The notes below the pieces were generated by a model that did not search any database, was not told the DNA's origin, and saw only the letters and a list, made by a program, of their open reading frames with translations. A stretch of 20,003 nucleotides of DNA from CAZJYI01 sp964550025 (GTDB taxonomy: Bacteria > Verrucomicrobiota > Kiritimatiellia > UBA8416 > CAYOBW01), in assembly GCA_964550025.1 (NCBI GenBank), contig CAZJYI010000184.1:1-20003 (forward strand). Reading direction: 5' to 3'. A program made the translations under genes and the position numbers. Below are positions 13,424 through 20,003 of the stretch, piece by piece. Positions within the stretch are counted from its first letter, which is position 1, and each line of letters starts with the position of its first letter.

Positions 13424-16045
13424 ATGCATCCCGAAATACAGCGTTGTCTCCTTGTTCCCCGTGCAGCCTGCTTCCTCCTGTGCCTGGCGGTTGTCGGGCG
13501 GGGCGAGCGCATCGTTGAGCGCACCTTTGAGTACCGTACGACCATTCGTACCGTCACCTTTGCCGAGGAAGCCGAGACGATCACCAACCCGTTGCACTGG
13601 CCGCAGCTCAAGTCCGTCGTCCCGGACGGGGCGTATGTGGAGGCCGGAACGGTCATCACGGAGTTCGACCGCGACGGGATTCTCAATCTGCTCGAGAACC
13701 TGGAGTGCGAGCGAGCGATCGTGCGTGCGGGTCTCGCGCGCACCCTTACGTCGATCCGTAACCGCGACATGGCGCTGCAGGACGAGCTGGAGGGGCTGGG
13801 TGACCGCCTTGACGTGCTCAAGACGCAGCTCAAGCGCTATCTTGCATTGCCCGAGCCGGATGACGTGGCGATAGCCGAGGGACGTTTGCGCGTGGCGCGG
13901 CTGGAGTACGAGGCGGCCAAGGAGGACTTGGAGAAAGCGAAAGACCGCTTCAAACGCGGTATGATCTCGCCGGGCGAGTTGGACGCGGACGAGCAGGCCT
14001 TTCTCGAAAGCGAGGCCCGCCTGGCCTACGGCGCGGGAGTCCTCCGTATCGCTTCCTGCAAAGCGCGCCCGTCCCTCATACGCCGGACGAAGCTGGCGAT
14101 CGCCAACGTCGAACTGGAGATCGCCAAGATGGAAGACGAAATCGCCCGCAACCGGGAGATCTCGGCCATCGAGCGCGACGGGGCCAACGCCCGCGTCGAG
14201 ATCATCGAGAATCGCATCGCGGAGAGTGAGCAGGACCTGACCAACGCGGTGGTCCGTGCCCCGACGGAAGGCCACGTTGTTTACCTGCCCACCTTTCGGC
14301 ACTACCTCGGCGCGACGGGGGACAAGATGTGGAAGAACTTCGCCTACATGCGCATTCCCAATGGCGATACAGTGGCACTCAAGGGAACGTTGCTCGAATC
14401 CGAGCGGCGGTTTTTCCGGGAGGGGGACGCGGTCCTCATTCGCGTGGCCGGACACCCCGAGACACCTGTCCGCGGGAGGATAGCCTCATTCAGCGCGCTG
14501 TCGCACGACCGCGCGGAGCAGGAGGAAGAGCGTTCGCGGCGGATCGCCGACTCGGGCATCATGGTGTACGACATCGTCATTGAACCGACAGAGCGGCCGG
14601 CCTGGTTGAGGGTGGGGCTCAGCGCCGAGTGCGAACTGATCGCCACCGAGCCGCTGACGGCCCCGTCGGTCCCTTCCACTTTCGTCAAGGCCCGCAACGG
14701 CGATTGGTACCTTTCGTTCGACGGCACGTACGAGAAGGTCGACGGCACGCTCGTCGACGGGCACCTTGCCCTGGACGACGAATTGCTCGCGGGGCGTGAG
14801 GTCACGATGCTCGGCCAGTTTGCGGACGAGTCCGCCCGGCACGCCACGGAAAACCTGACAGGCTTCAGGGCGGCGGCGGAACTGCAGCCCGCCGATACGG
14901 AAGACGTCATCATTGCCGACATCTACCGCTGGCAGAAGGTCGCCTGGATCATCCCCGAAGATACGGCGGTCACGCAGGACACGGTTGTCGCGCGGATCGA
15001 CACTGCCGACACGGAGGAGGAAATCAAGCAGGCCGAGACGCTGATGCGCCAGGCGGTCAGCCGCCGCGAGAAAGAGGAGGAAGAGCTTCAGCTGCGGGCG
15101 GAGGAAAACCGTTTCAACCTGGCGCGCGCGAAGAACCTCTGCGAGGCGGCCAAGCTCGACCTGGATGACCTGCTGGACAAGGAAGAGACGGCGGAGCTGC
15201 TCCGGGCCGTGCTGACCGAGAAGTTGGCCCAAGTCCGACTGCAGTTTCTGGACCGCAAACTCGAACGCGTGGAAAACACCCGCGCTTCCGCCTTTTCCCC
15301 GCTGGAAATCGCGCAGCTCAAGCGCGACCGCAAGCGCGCGGCGTTGCAGCTTGAAGCCGCGCGGATCAAACTGCAGAAGGAGCGCGACGATCCCGAGCAG
15401 GCCGAGGTCAGCGCCGCCGAACGCGACTACCTGGAATGCCGGTTCAACGTGGTCAACCTCGAGAAGAAGCTCGAGACGGACACGTTCCGCAAGAATTACG
15501 ACCTGCGCCGGGCGCAACGCGAGGAGCGCCGTCGGCGCGAGGAGCTCGACGAACGCTACCTCGAGCACAGCAACCTCGTCATCCGCGCCACGGCCGACGG
15601 GCTGGTGCGCTACGGCAGGGTGCGCAACAACTTTGTCTGGTCCAAGGTCCGCGTAGGCAGTCTCGTGACGGACCGCATGGTGATCGTGCAGATTGCGGAC
15701 GTGAACCGCATGTACGTCCGGCTGGAGATTCCCGAACGCTACTTCACCTTCGTGCGCGAGGGCATGCCCGTTCGCGTCAAGGTGCGCTCGATGGCCCACC
15801 GGCTGCTCGAGGGGCACGTGTCGGAGGTGGAGTTTCTGTTTCACCGAAGACGCCGGCGGGACACCGAGCGCGGGATGTACTCGTCCCACGAATCCCTGGG
15901 GGAAACCGTGTTCTATGCCCGTGTCGAGATCGCTGAGCAGGAGGGCATCAAGCTGAAGCCCGGCGCTGTCGCCGACGTGATCTTCCCGTTCGAGGCTCGC
16001 CCGCCCCAGACGGAGGAAGAGGTGGAACCGGTGGAGGAGACGTAG
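13424..16045 (+). CDS. Tandem double membrane-fusion protein (two HlyD/MacA-like modules)
   Basis: Encodes 873 residues, about twice the usual membrane-fusion-protein length. An N-terminal hydrophobic segment (CLLVPRAACFLLCLAVVG) should export or anchor it. Two modules align with an offset of about 444 residues. W59 in HWPQLKSVVPDGAYVEAGTV matches W503 in RWQKVAWIIPEDTAVTQDTV (first lipoyl-like half). N274 in NAVVRAPTEGHVVY matches N717 in NLVIRATADGLVRY (second lipoyl half). FFREGDAVLIRV near 331 matches FVREGMPVRVKV near 777 (beta-barrel). Each has a charged coiled-coil hairpin between the lipoyl halves. These proteins link an inner-membrane transporter to an outer-membrane channel; MacA works as a hexamer, so a fused pair could assemble as a trimer (inference). 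First gene of the presumed operon; only a weak ribosome site (GGAAG). Confidence 0.8.
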   Translation: MHPEIQRCLLVPRAACFLLCLAVVGRGERIVERTFEYRTTIRTVTFAEEAETITNPLHWPQLKSVVPDGAYVEAGTVITEFDRDGILNLLENLECERAIVRAGLARTLTSIRNRDMALQDELEGLGDRLDVLKTQLKRYLALPEPDDVAIAEGRLRVARLEYEAAKEDLEKAKDRFKRGMISPGELDADEQAFLESEARLAYGAGVLRIASCKARPSLIRRTKLAIANVELEIAKMEDEIARNREISAIERDGANARVEIIENRIAESEQDLTNAVVRAPTEGHVVYLPTFRHYLGATGDKMWKNFAYMRIPNGDTVALKGTLLESERRFFREGDAVLIRVAGHPETPVRGRIASFSALSHDRAEQEEERSRRIADSGIMVYDIVIEPTERPAWLRVGLSAECELIATEPLTAPSVPSTFVKARNGDWYLSFDGTYEKVDGTLVDGHLALDDELLAGREVTMLGQFADESARHATENLTGFRAAAELQPADTEDVIIADIYRWQKVAWIIPEDTAVTQDTVVARIDTADTEEEIKQAETLMRQAVSRREKEEEELQLRAEENRFNLARAKNLCEAAKLDLDDLLDKEETAELLRAVLTEKLAQVRLQFLDRKLERVENTRASAFSPLEIAQLKRDRKRAALQLEAARIKLQKERDDPEQAEVSAAERDYLECRFNVVNLEKKLETDTFRKNYDLRRAQREERRRREELDERYLEHSNLVIRATADGLVRYGRVRNNFVWSKVRVGSLVTDRMVIVQIADVNRMYVRLEIPERYFTFVREGMPVRVKVRSMAHRLLEGHVSEVEFLFHRRRRRDTERGMYSSHESLGETVFYARVEIAEQEGIKLKPGAVADVIFPFEARPPQTEEEVEPVEET

Positions 16046-16051
16046 GGAGAA

Positions 16052-16209
16052 GTGATCAGTTATTAGTTACTGGTTGTTGGTTATTAGTTATTGGGTATTG
16101 GCGCCGATAACTCATGGCTGATTCTCGCTAACTGATAGCTGGTCACTGACAACTACTAACGAATAACCAATAACGAATAACGAATAACCAATAACGAATA
16201 ACTGACAAG
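16052..16209. repeat. Inverted heptad array H5 (GTTATTR / GAATAAC) filling the intergenic gap
   Basis: The left arm (16052-16100) has seven units: GTGATCA, GTTATTA, GTTACTG, GTTGTTG, GTTATTA, GTTATTG, GGTATTG. The right arm (16126-16209) has twelve in opposite orientation, including GAATAAC four times and CAATAAC twice. The first begins six bases after the stop of the double fusion protein; the last unit, TGACAAG, ends on the G of the GTG start of the next gene. The array thus occupies the place where a ribosome site would be expected. Its units are the same family as H3. Confidence 0.9.
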
Positions 16210-17669
16210 TGAACAAGCGCATCAGGATTGCAATCATGCTGCTCTGCCTCGCGGCGGTAGGGGTTGGCGCGTATCGCGCGTCGCCGTTTGGAAGACCGCG
16301 CGTGGCCTGGCGCGAGTACGTGGTCGACAGCCGCCGCATCGGCTCTTCGCTGCGGGAACGCGGATGGCTGGTGAGCCTGGATTCGGAGGAGGTCGAAACG
16401 GGAGCCACGGGAGACATTCTCGAGATCGCAGACCTCGGGACACGCGTCAACAAGGGAGACGTCGTCATTCGCATCGAAGACACGCAGGCGCGCGAACGAC
16501 TGGATGAGGTGAATTTCAACACGCTCGGGGCACGGCAGACCAGGGCACAGGGCGAAGCGGACTACGACTATATCGCCTGCGTCGAATCCAACGCGCTGCG
16601 GCTCCTGGCCAAGCGACTGGAGACGGCCAAGTTCGAGGAGGAGGAAGCGCGCCGTGGGCTGAGACCGGAAGACCGACGCTTGCTCGACATTGAACTGGAA
16701 ATCGGCAAACTGGATCTGGAAGACGCGCGCGACGAGCTCGAACGCCAGAGGAGGCTCCTGGCCAAGGGGTTCATTTCGCAGGCCATGTTCGAGCCCTACG
16801 AACGACGCCTGGCCACGCTCGAAGCGAATGTCAAGGAGATCGAGGCGCGGATCCGCATCGAGGAGAAGGGCGTTCCACCGGAGTTGCTGCTCGAGCTCGA
16901 GGGCAACGTCACGCGCATACGGGGCCTCTTGGACCGTGGCGAGAAATCCATGCGCCGTCGCCTGGAATTCGTTCAGCGGCAGATCGACGAGGCCGAGGCC
17001 AATCTGGCGGAGAACCTGCACGACCTGGCCCAGGTCGAAGAGGAACTCGCGGCCATGGAGGTGCGCGCGCCGAAAGACGGTGTTCTTTCCATTCGCGGGC
17101 ACTACGAGCGCCAGGTCGGCCGATGGATGCAGTACCGGCCGGGTTCGAAGGTGTACAAGCACGACCGTGTGGCGGACATTGTCAACCCCGGCAAGGTCAC
17201 CGTCGAGATCATGTTGCACGAGGCAGACATCGACCGCGTTCTCGTCGGCACGAAAGCACGCATCGCCCTGCCGGCCTACCCGGGCCGTGTCTTCACCGGG
17301 GAGATCCTCGAGATCGGGGGGGTCGGCCGGGACAGGGCCGACGTCGCACCGCGGGGGTATGAACACGGCAAGGCCGGTGTGGTCATGTTCAATGCCACTG
17401 TCTCGCTGGACGGCAACGGCGTCGAATTCCGGCCCGGCATGTCCGCCATCGTCGAACTGATCGTCGAGGCGCCGAACGCGCAGCTCGTGTTGAACCGGGC
17501 CGCCGTGTTGCGGGACGGGGACGCGTTCTTCGTTCTGCAGCAGAAGGGCGGGCAGGTGCAACGCGTGCCTGTCGAGGGACGCGTGTTGAACGAGTCGTCG
17601 TTCGCGGTGACCGCCGGCCTGGAAGAAGGGGACACCGTCGTGGTGCAGGCCCCGGGGGGCGATGCATGA
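16209..17669 (+). CDS. MacA-like periplasmic membrane-fusion protein
   Basis: Encodes 486 residues. Starting at GTG 16209 gives a classic signal anchor (NKRIRIAIMLLCLAAVGVGAY). Residues ~45-100 form the first lipoyl half (GDILEIADLGTRVNKGDVVIRIED), ~105-285 a long charged coiled-coil hairpin, ~288-305 the second lipoyl half (MEVRAPKDGVLSI), then beta-barrel and membrane-proximal domains (VTVEIMLHEADIDRVLVG; GLEEGDTVVVQAPG). It should join the MacB-like transporter to an outer-membrane channel. Its stop overlaps the transporter start as ATGA, implying coupled translation. A repeat array runs right up to the GTG, so there is no ribosome site there; ATG 16236 has AGGA eight bases upstream and is a possible start, though it would lose the basic residues of the anchor. 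Confidence 0.88.
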   Translation: MNKRIRIAIMLLCLAAVGVGAYRASPFGRPRVAWREYVVDSRRIGSSLRERGWLVSLDSEEVETGATGDILEIADLGTRVNKGDVVIRIEDTQARERLDEVNFNTLGARQTRAQGEADYDYIACVESNALRLLAKRLETAKFEEEEARRGLRPEDRRLLDIELEIGKLDLEDARDELERQRRLLAKGFISQAMFEPYERRLATLEANVKEIEARIRIEEKGVPPELLLELEGNVTRIRGLLDRGEKSMRRRLEFVQRQIDEAEANLAENLHDLAQVEEELAAMEVRAPKDGVLSIRGHYERQVGRWMQYRPGSKVYKHDRVADIVNPGKVTVEIMLHEADIDRVLVGTKARIALPAYPGRVFTGEILEIGGVGRDRADVAPRGYEHGKAGVVMFNATVSLDGNGVEFRPGMSAIVELIVEAPNAQLVLNRAAVLRDGDAFFVLQQKGGQVQRVPVEGRVLNESSFAVTAGLEEGDTVVVQAPGGDA

Positions 17670-19687
17670 AGATCGTAGCGGAAACGCCGGACGGCGAGCG
17701 GTGCGGGGACGTCCTGATGCGCCTGGTCGGACTGCGCCGGCACTACCCCATGGGCGAACACCTGGTCAAGGCCCTGGACGGGGTCGACCTCGAGATTCGC
17801 CGCGGCGAGTTCATCGCGATCATGGGCAGTTCCGGTTCCGGCAAGTCTACGCTCATGCACATCCTGGGATGCCTGGACGTGCCGACGGGGGGTGCGTTTC
17901 GAATGGACGGCCGCGACGTGTCGGGGCTCTCGGACAACCACCTCTCGCGGGTCCGCAACAAGCACGTGGGATTCGTCTTTCAGCAGTTCAACCTCCTGCC
18001 CAACCTGACGGTGCTCGAGAACATCGCCCTGGCCATGGTCTACAGTGGGGCGGACCGCCGCACACGCCACGAGCGCGCCCGCCACTACGCCGAGCTGCTG
18101 GGCCTGGGTGACCGCCTCTCGCACCGCCCGACGGAGCTCTCGGGCGGGCAGGCCCAGCGCGTTGCCATCGCGCGGGCCCTGGTCAACGAGCCCGATATCA
18201 TCCTGGCCGACGAACCGACGGGCAACCTCGACTCCCGCACGGGGGAAGAGATCATGGATGTGCTCTACGGCCTGCACGGGCGGGGCTACACCATCCTCAT
18301 GGTGACGCACGACCCCAAGTTCGCGGATGTCGGCACGCGGCGCATCGTGTTGCGCGACGGACAAGTGATCGAGGACGTCCCGGGCAGGCGCTCCCTGCCG
18401 TCCGCGGAGCCATCCTCCTCCCCGCAAGCCGCGCGTCCGGAGGGTCGCATCCGTATCCTCGACCTCCTGAGAATGGGTGTTCGCGAGGGACTGCTGGCGC
18501 ACAAGATGCGTACGGCCCTTACCATGCTCGGGATCGTGATTGCCGTGGCGGGCGTGATTGCCATGTCCTCGTTCTCCCTGGGAAGCAAACAGAAGCAGGC
18601 CGACCAGATCAGGGCGTTGGGAGCCAACCTCATCCGCGTCGTCGACAGCCGCCTGGAGGGCGAGAAGCTGTCGAAGGCCCGAATCGCCGGGTCCCCGGGC
18701 CTTCGATTGAAAGACATGCGGCAGATTCGCGACCGCGTCCCGGGTGTCGTCCTGGCGGCGGCGGCGAGGGAGATCAAGCTGAACGTGGTCGCCGACTCCG
18801 AGCGGGCGATTGCGCCACGTATCGTGGGCATTGCCGGGGATTACCTGGCGGTGAACAACCTGCGCGTGGCCAGGGGGCGCTTCATCGACGACGAGGACCA
18901 GAACCGCAGCGCCCGCGTGGCGGTGCTGGGGCACGCCATAGCGGAGCGCATGGGCGGCGCCACCCCGGTGGGAAGACAGGTCCTGCTGGGCGGCACGCCG
19001 TACCGCATCGTCGGGGTCCTGGCCAACCGCAACGTGGACACCGAGGGGCTGGAGGCCACGGGGGCCACCGACACGAACTACGACCTGCTCATCCCGTTGC
19101 GCACGGTCCTCACGCGAACCCGCTTCATGGATATGCGCAGCGAGGTCGACGAGATTCACCTGCAGCTCGAGACCGAGGACATGCTGCACGAGGCGGGCAC
19201 CTCGATCCGCAGACTGCTCCAGGTCGCCCACGGCGGCGAAGAGGACTTCAGCCTCGTCGTGCCGCTGGATCTGCTGAAACAGAAGCAGCAGGCGCAGCGC
19301 CTGCTCGACATCCTCACGATCTGTATCTCGTCCATCGGCCTCATCGTCGGCGGTATCGGCATCATGAACATCATGCTCGCCTCCGTGACCGAACGCATCC
19401 GCGAGATAGGAATTCGCCGCGCCGTCGGCGGAACGAAGGACGACATTCTGTACCAGTTTCTTTCGGAATCCGTGCTGATATCCGTGACGGGAGGGGTCGT
19501 TGGCATTATGGTGGCCCTCGTCGTGGTGGCGGCCACCTGCACGGCATTCGACCTGCCCATCGTCATTTCGCCGCTCATGGTGGCGATTTCTATCATTGCG
19601 GCCACAACCACGGGATTGGTGTTTGGCCTCTACCCCGCCGCCCGGGCCGCCGCGGCAAATCCGGTCGAGGCATTGCGGTATGAATAG
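17666..19687 (+). CDS. MacB-type ABC transporter (ATPase fused to FtsX permease)
   Basis: Encodes 673 residues, close to E. coli MacB length. The ATPase occupies about 15-245: Walker A GSSGSGKST with Lys60, signature LSGGQ at 158-162, Walker B ILADEPTGNLDS with Asp182-Glu183, and H-loop VTHD. The first membrane segment starts near 283 (ALTMLGIVIAVAGVIAM), followed by a large periplasmic domain, then three membrane segments from ~548 (ICISSIGLIVGGIGIMNIM, LISVTGGVVGIMVALVVV, IIAATTTGLVFGLYPA). The ending PVEALRYE is characteristic of MacB/FtsX permeases. Such transporters push substrates (macrolides, peptides, lipids, toxins) from the periplasm through a TolC-like channel; the substrate here is unknown and no TolC gene is present. 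Coupled to the preceding fusion protein by a 4-bp overlap. Confidence 0.93.
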   Translation: MKIVAETPDGERCGDVLMRLVGLRRHYPMGEHLVKALDGVDLEIRRGEFIAIMGSSGSGKSTLMHILGCLDVPTGGAFRMDGRDVSGLSDNHLSRVRNKHVGFVFQQFNLLPNLTVLENIALAMVYSGADRRTRHERARHYAELLGLGDRLSHRPTELSGGQAQRVAIARALVNEPDIILADEPTGNLDSRTGEEIMDVLYGLHGRGYTILMVTHDPKFADVGTRRIVLRDGQVIEDVPGRRSLPSAEPSSSPQAARPEGRIRILDLLRMGVREGLLAHKMRTALTMLGIVIAVAGVIAMSSFSLGSKQKQADQIRALGANLIRVVDSRLEGEKLSKARIAGSPGLRLKDMRQIRDRVPGVVLAAAAREIKLNVVADSERAIAPRIVGIAGDYLAVNNLRVARGRFIDDEDQNRSARVAVLGHAIAERMGGATPVGRQVLLGGTPYRIVGVLANRNVDTEGLEATGATDTNYDLLIPLRTVLTRTRFMDMRSEVDEIHLQLETEDMLHEAGTSIRRLLQVAHGGEEDFSLVVPLDLLKQKQQAQRLLDILTICISSIGLIVGGIGIMNIMLASVTERIREIGIRRAVGGTKDDILYQFLSESVLISVTGGVVGIMVALVVVAATCTAFDLPIVISPLMVAISIIAATTTGLVFGLYPAARAAAANPVEALRYE

Positions 19688-19717
19688 GGAACGGCACACA
19701 ATGGCCACACGCGTGGG

Positions 19718-20003
19718 ACGAACGTTGAACGTTGAATGCCGAACCCCGAACATCGAACGTCGAACATTGAACGTTGAACTTCGAACGTCGAACGTCGAAG
19801 GGAGACCAGAGGTCCGAGCCTGCGGGGACCAGCGGGCATGCTCGGGCTCTCTCCTCCCACACTTCAGTGTTCAACGTTCAGTGTTCGATGTTCGACGTTC
19901 AGTGTTCGATGTTCGACGTTCAGTGTTCGATGTTCGACGTTCCGTGCCCGATGTTCGACGTTCAGTGTTCGATGTTCGACGTTCCGTGCCCGATGTTCGA
20001 CGT
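19718..20003. repeat. Large inverted heptad array H6 (TTGAACG / TTCGACG), continuing past the window
   Basis: The left arm (19718-19801) has twelve 7-bp units such as TTGAACG, TTGAATG, CCGAACA, TCGAACG. A 61-bp GC-rich centre follows (19802-19862). The right arm (19863 onward) has twenty full units in inverse orientation, built of TTCAGTG, TTCGATG, TTCGACG, TTCCGTG and CCCGATG, and is cut by the window edge. The right arm has higher order: triads TTCAGTG+TTCGATG+TTCGACG repeat every 21 bp, alternating at the end with TTCCGTG+CCCGATG+TTCGACG. It begins 31 bp after the transporter stop. It may end the export operon transcript. Confidence 0.9.

Noticed and set aside
14486..15889. Minus-strand open frame of 467 residues opposite the double fusion protein
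   Set aside because: Shadow frame; the plus strand shows two recognisable fusion-protein modules.
16112..16522. Minus-strand frame containing repeated LFVIGYS-type peptide
   Set aside because: The peptide repeat is only the translation of GTTATTR heptads, which gives a 7-residue period in any frame. Similar FNVQRST-like (19593-19874) and ISDLR-like (1319-1507) peptides have the same cause.
17276..19753. Long minus-strand open frame of 825 residues opposite the transporter
   Set aside because: It is antisense to a gene with all ABC motifs. The composition (rich in His, Arg, Asp and Val, with no domain) and its start inside the heptad array mark it as a high-GC shadow.
19718..20003. CRISPR array
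   Set aside because: Units are 7 bp and contiguous with no unique spacers, and there are no cas genes.

Overview
The window is high-GC DNA packed with long genes. It looks like a Gram-negative bacterium of the PVC group (Kiritimatiellota, Lentisphaerota or Planctomycetota-like). This placement is inferred from a Tat-exported sulfatase, a secreted esterase, a very large secreted lipoprotein, HEAT/TPR proteins and short hairpin and heptad repeats between genes. No rRNA or other strong taxonomic marker is present.

Layout, left to right. (1) 1-361: two tRNA-like 5' halves on the minus strand, one interrupted by a 30-bp hairpin repeat, then a small heptad repeat array and a 9-bp repeat with a palindrome. 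(2) 362-4065: a secreted alpha/beta-hydrolase (minus) diverges from an exported HEAT/TPR protein (plus); their shared upstream region holds a 42-bp direct repeat. (3) 4169-8859, minus strand: a giant lipoprotein gene overlaps, by one base, a polytopic O-antigen ligase/polymerase-like protein that carries a C-terminal carbohydrate-binding-like domain. (4) 8987-11017: a soluble PAS-PAS-kinase-receiver hybrid histidine kinase, preceded by a promoter candidate and a possible 16-residue leader ORF that overlaps its start. (5) 11249-13069, minus: a formylglycine-type sulfatase with a clear promoter and Shine-Dalgarno. (6) 13424-19687, plus: a MacAB-like export operon made of an 873-residue protein with two membrane-fusion-protein modules in tandem, a normal-length membrane fusion protein, and a MacB-type ABC transporter.

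The most striking structure lies between the genes. At least six intergenic sites are filled with short tandem repeats of exactly 7 bp. The unit sequence differs between sites (GTTATTR, TTCRAYR, ATCTCAG, GCCGAAT, GTGGGCA), but the period is always seven. At four sites the array is folded into two inverted arms around a short centre. Several arrays run up to, or into, a stop or start codon. This resembles in period the heptanucleotide STRR repeats of cyanobacteria, but I know of no function for it here.

Functionally, the sulfatase, esterase and lipoprotein/ligase pair suggest handling of sulfated or acylated polysaccharides and building of surface glycans. The 13424-19687 genes form a cell-envelope export machine whose outer-membrane channel is not in the window.
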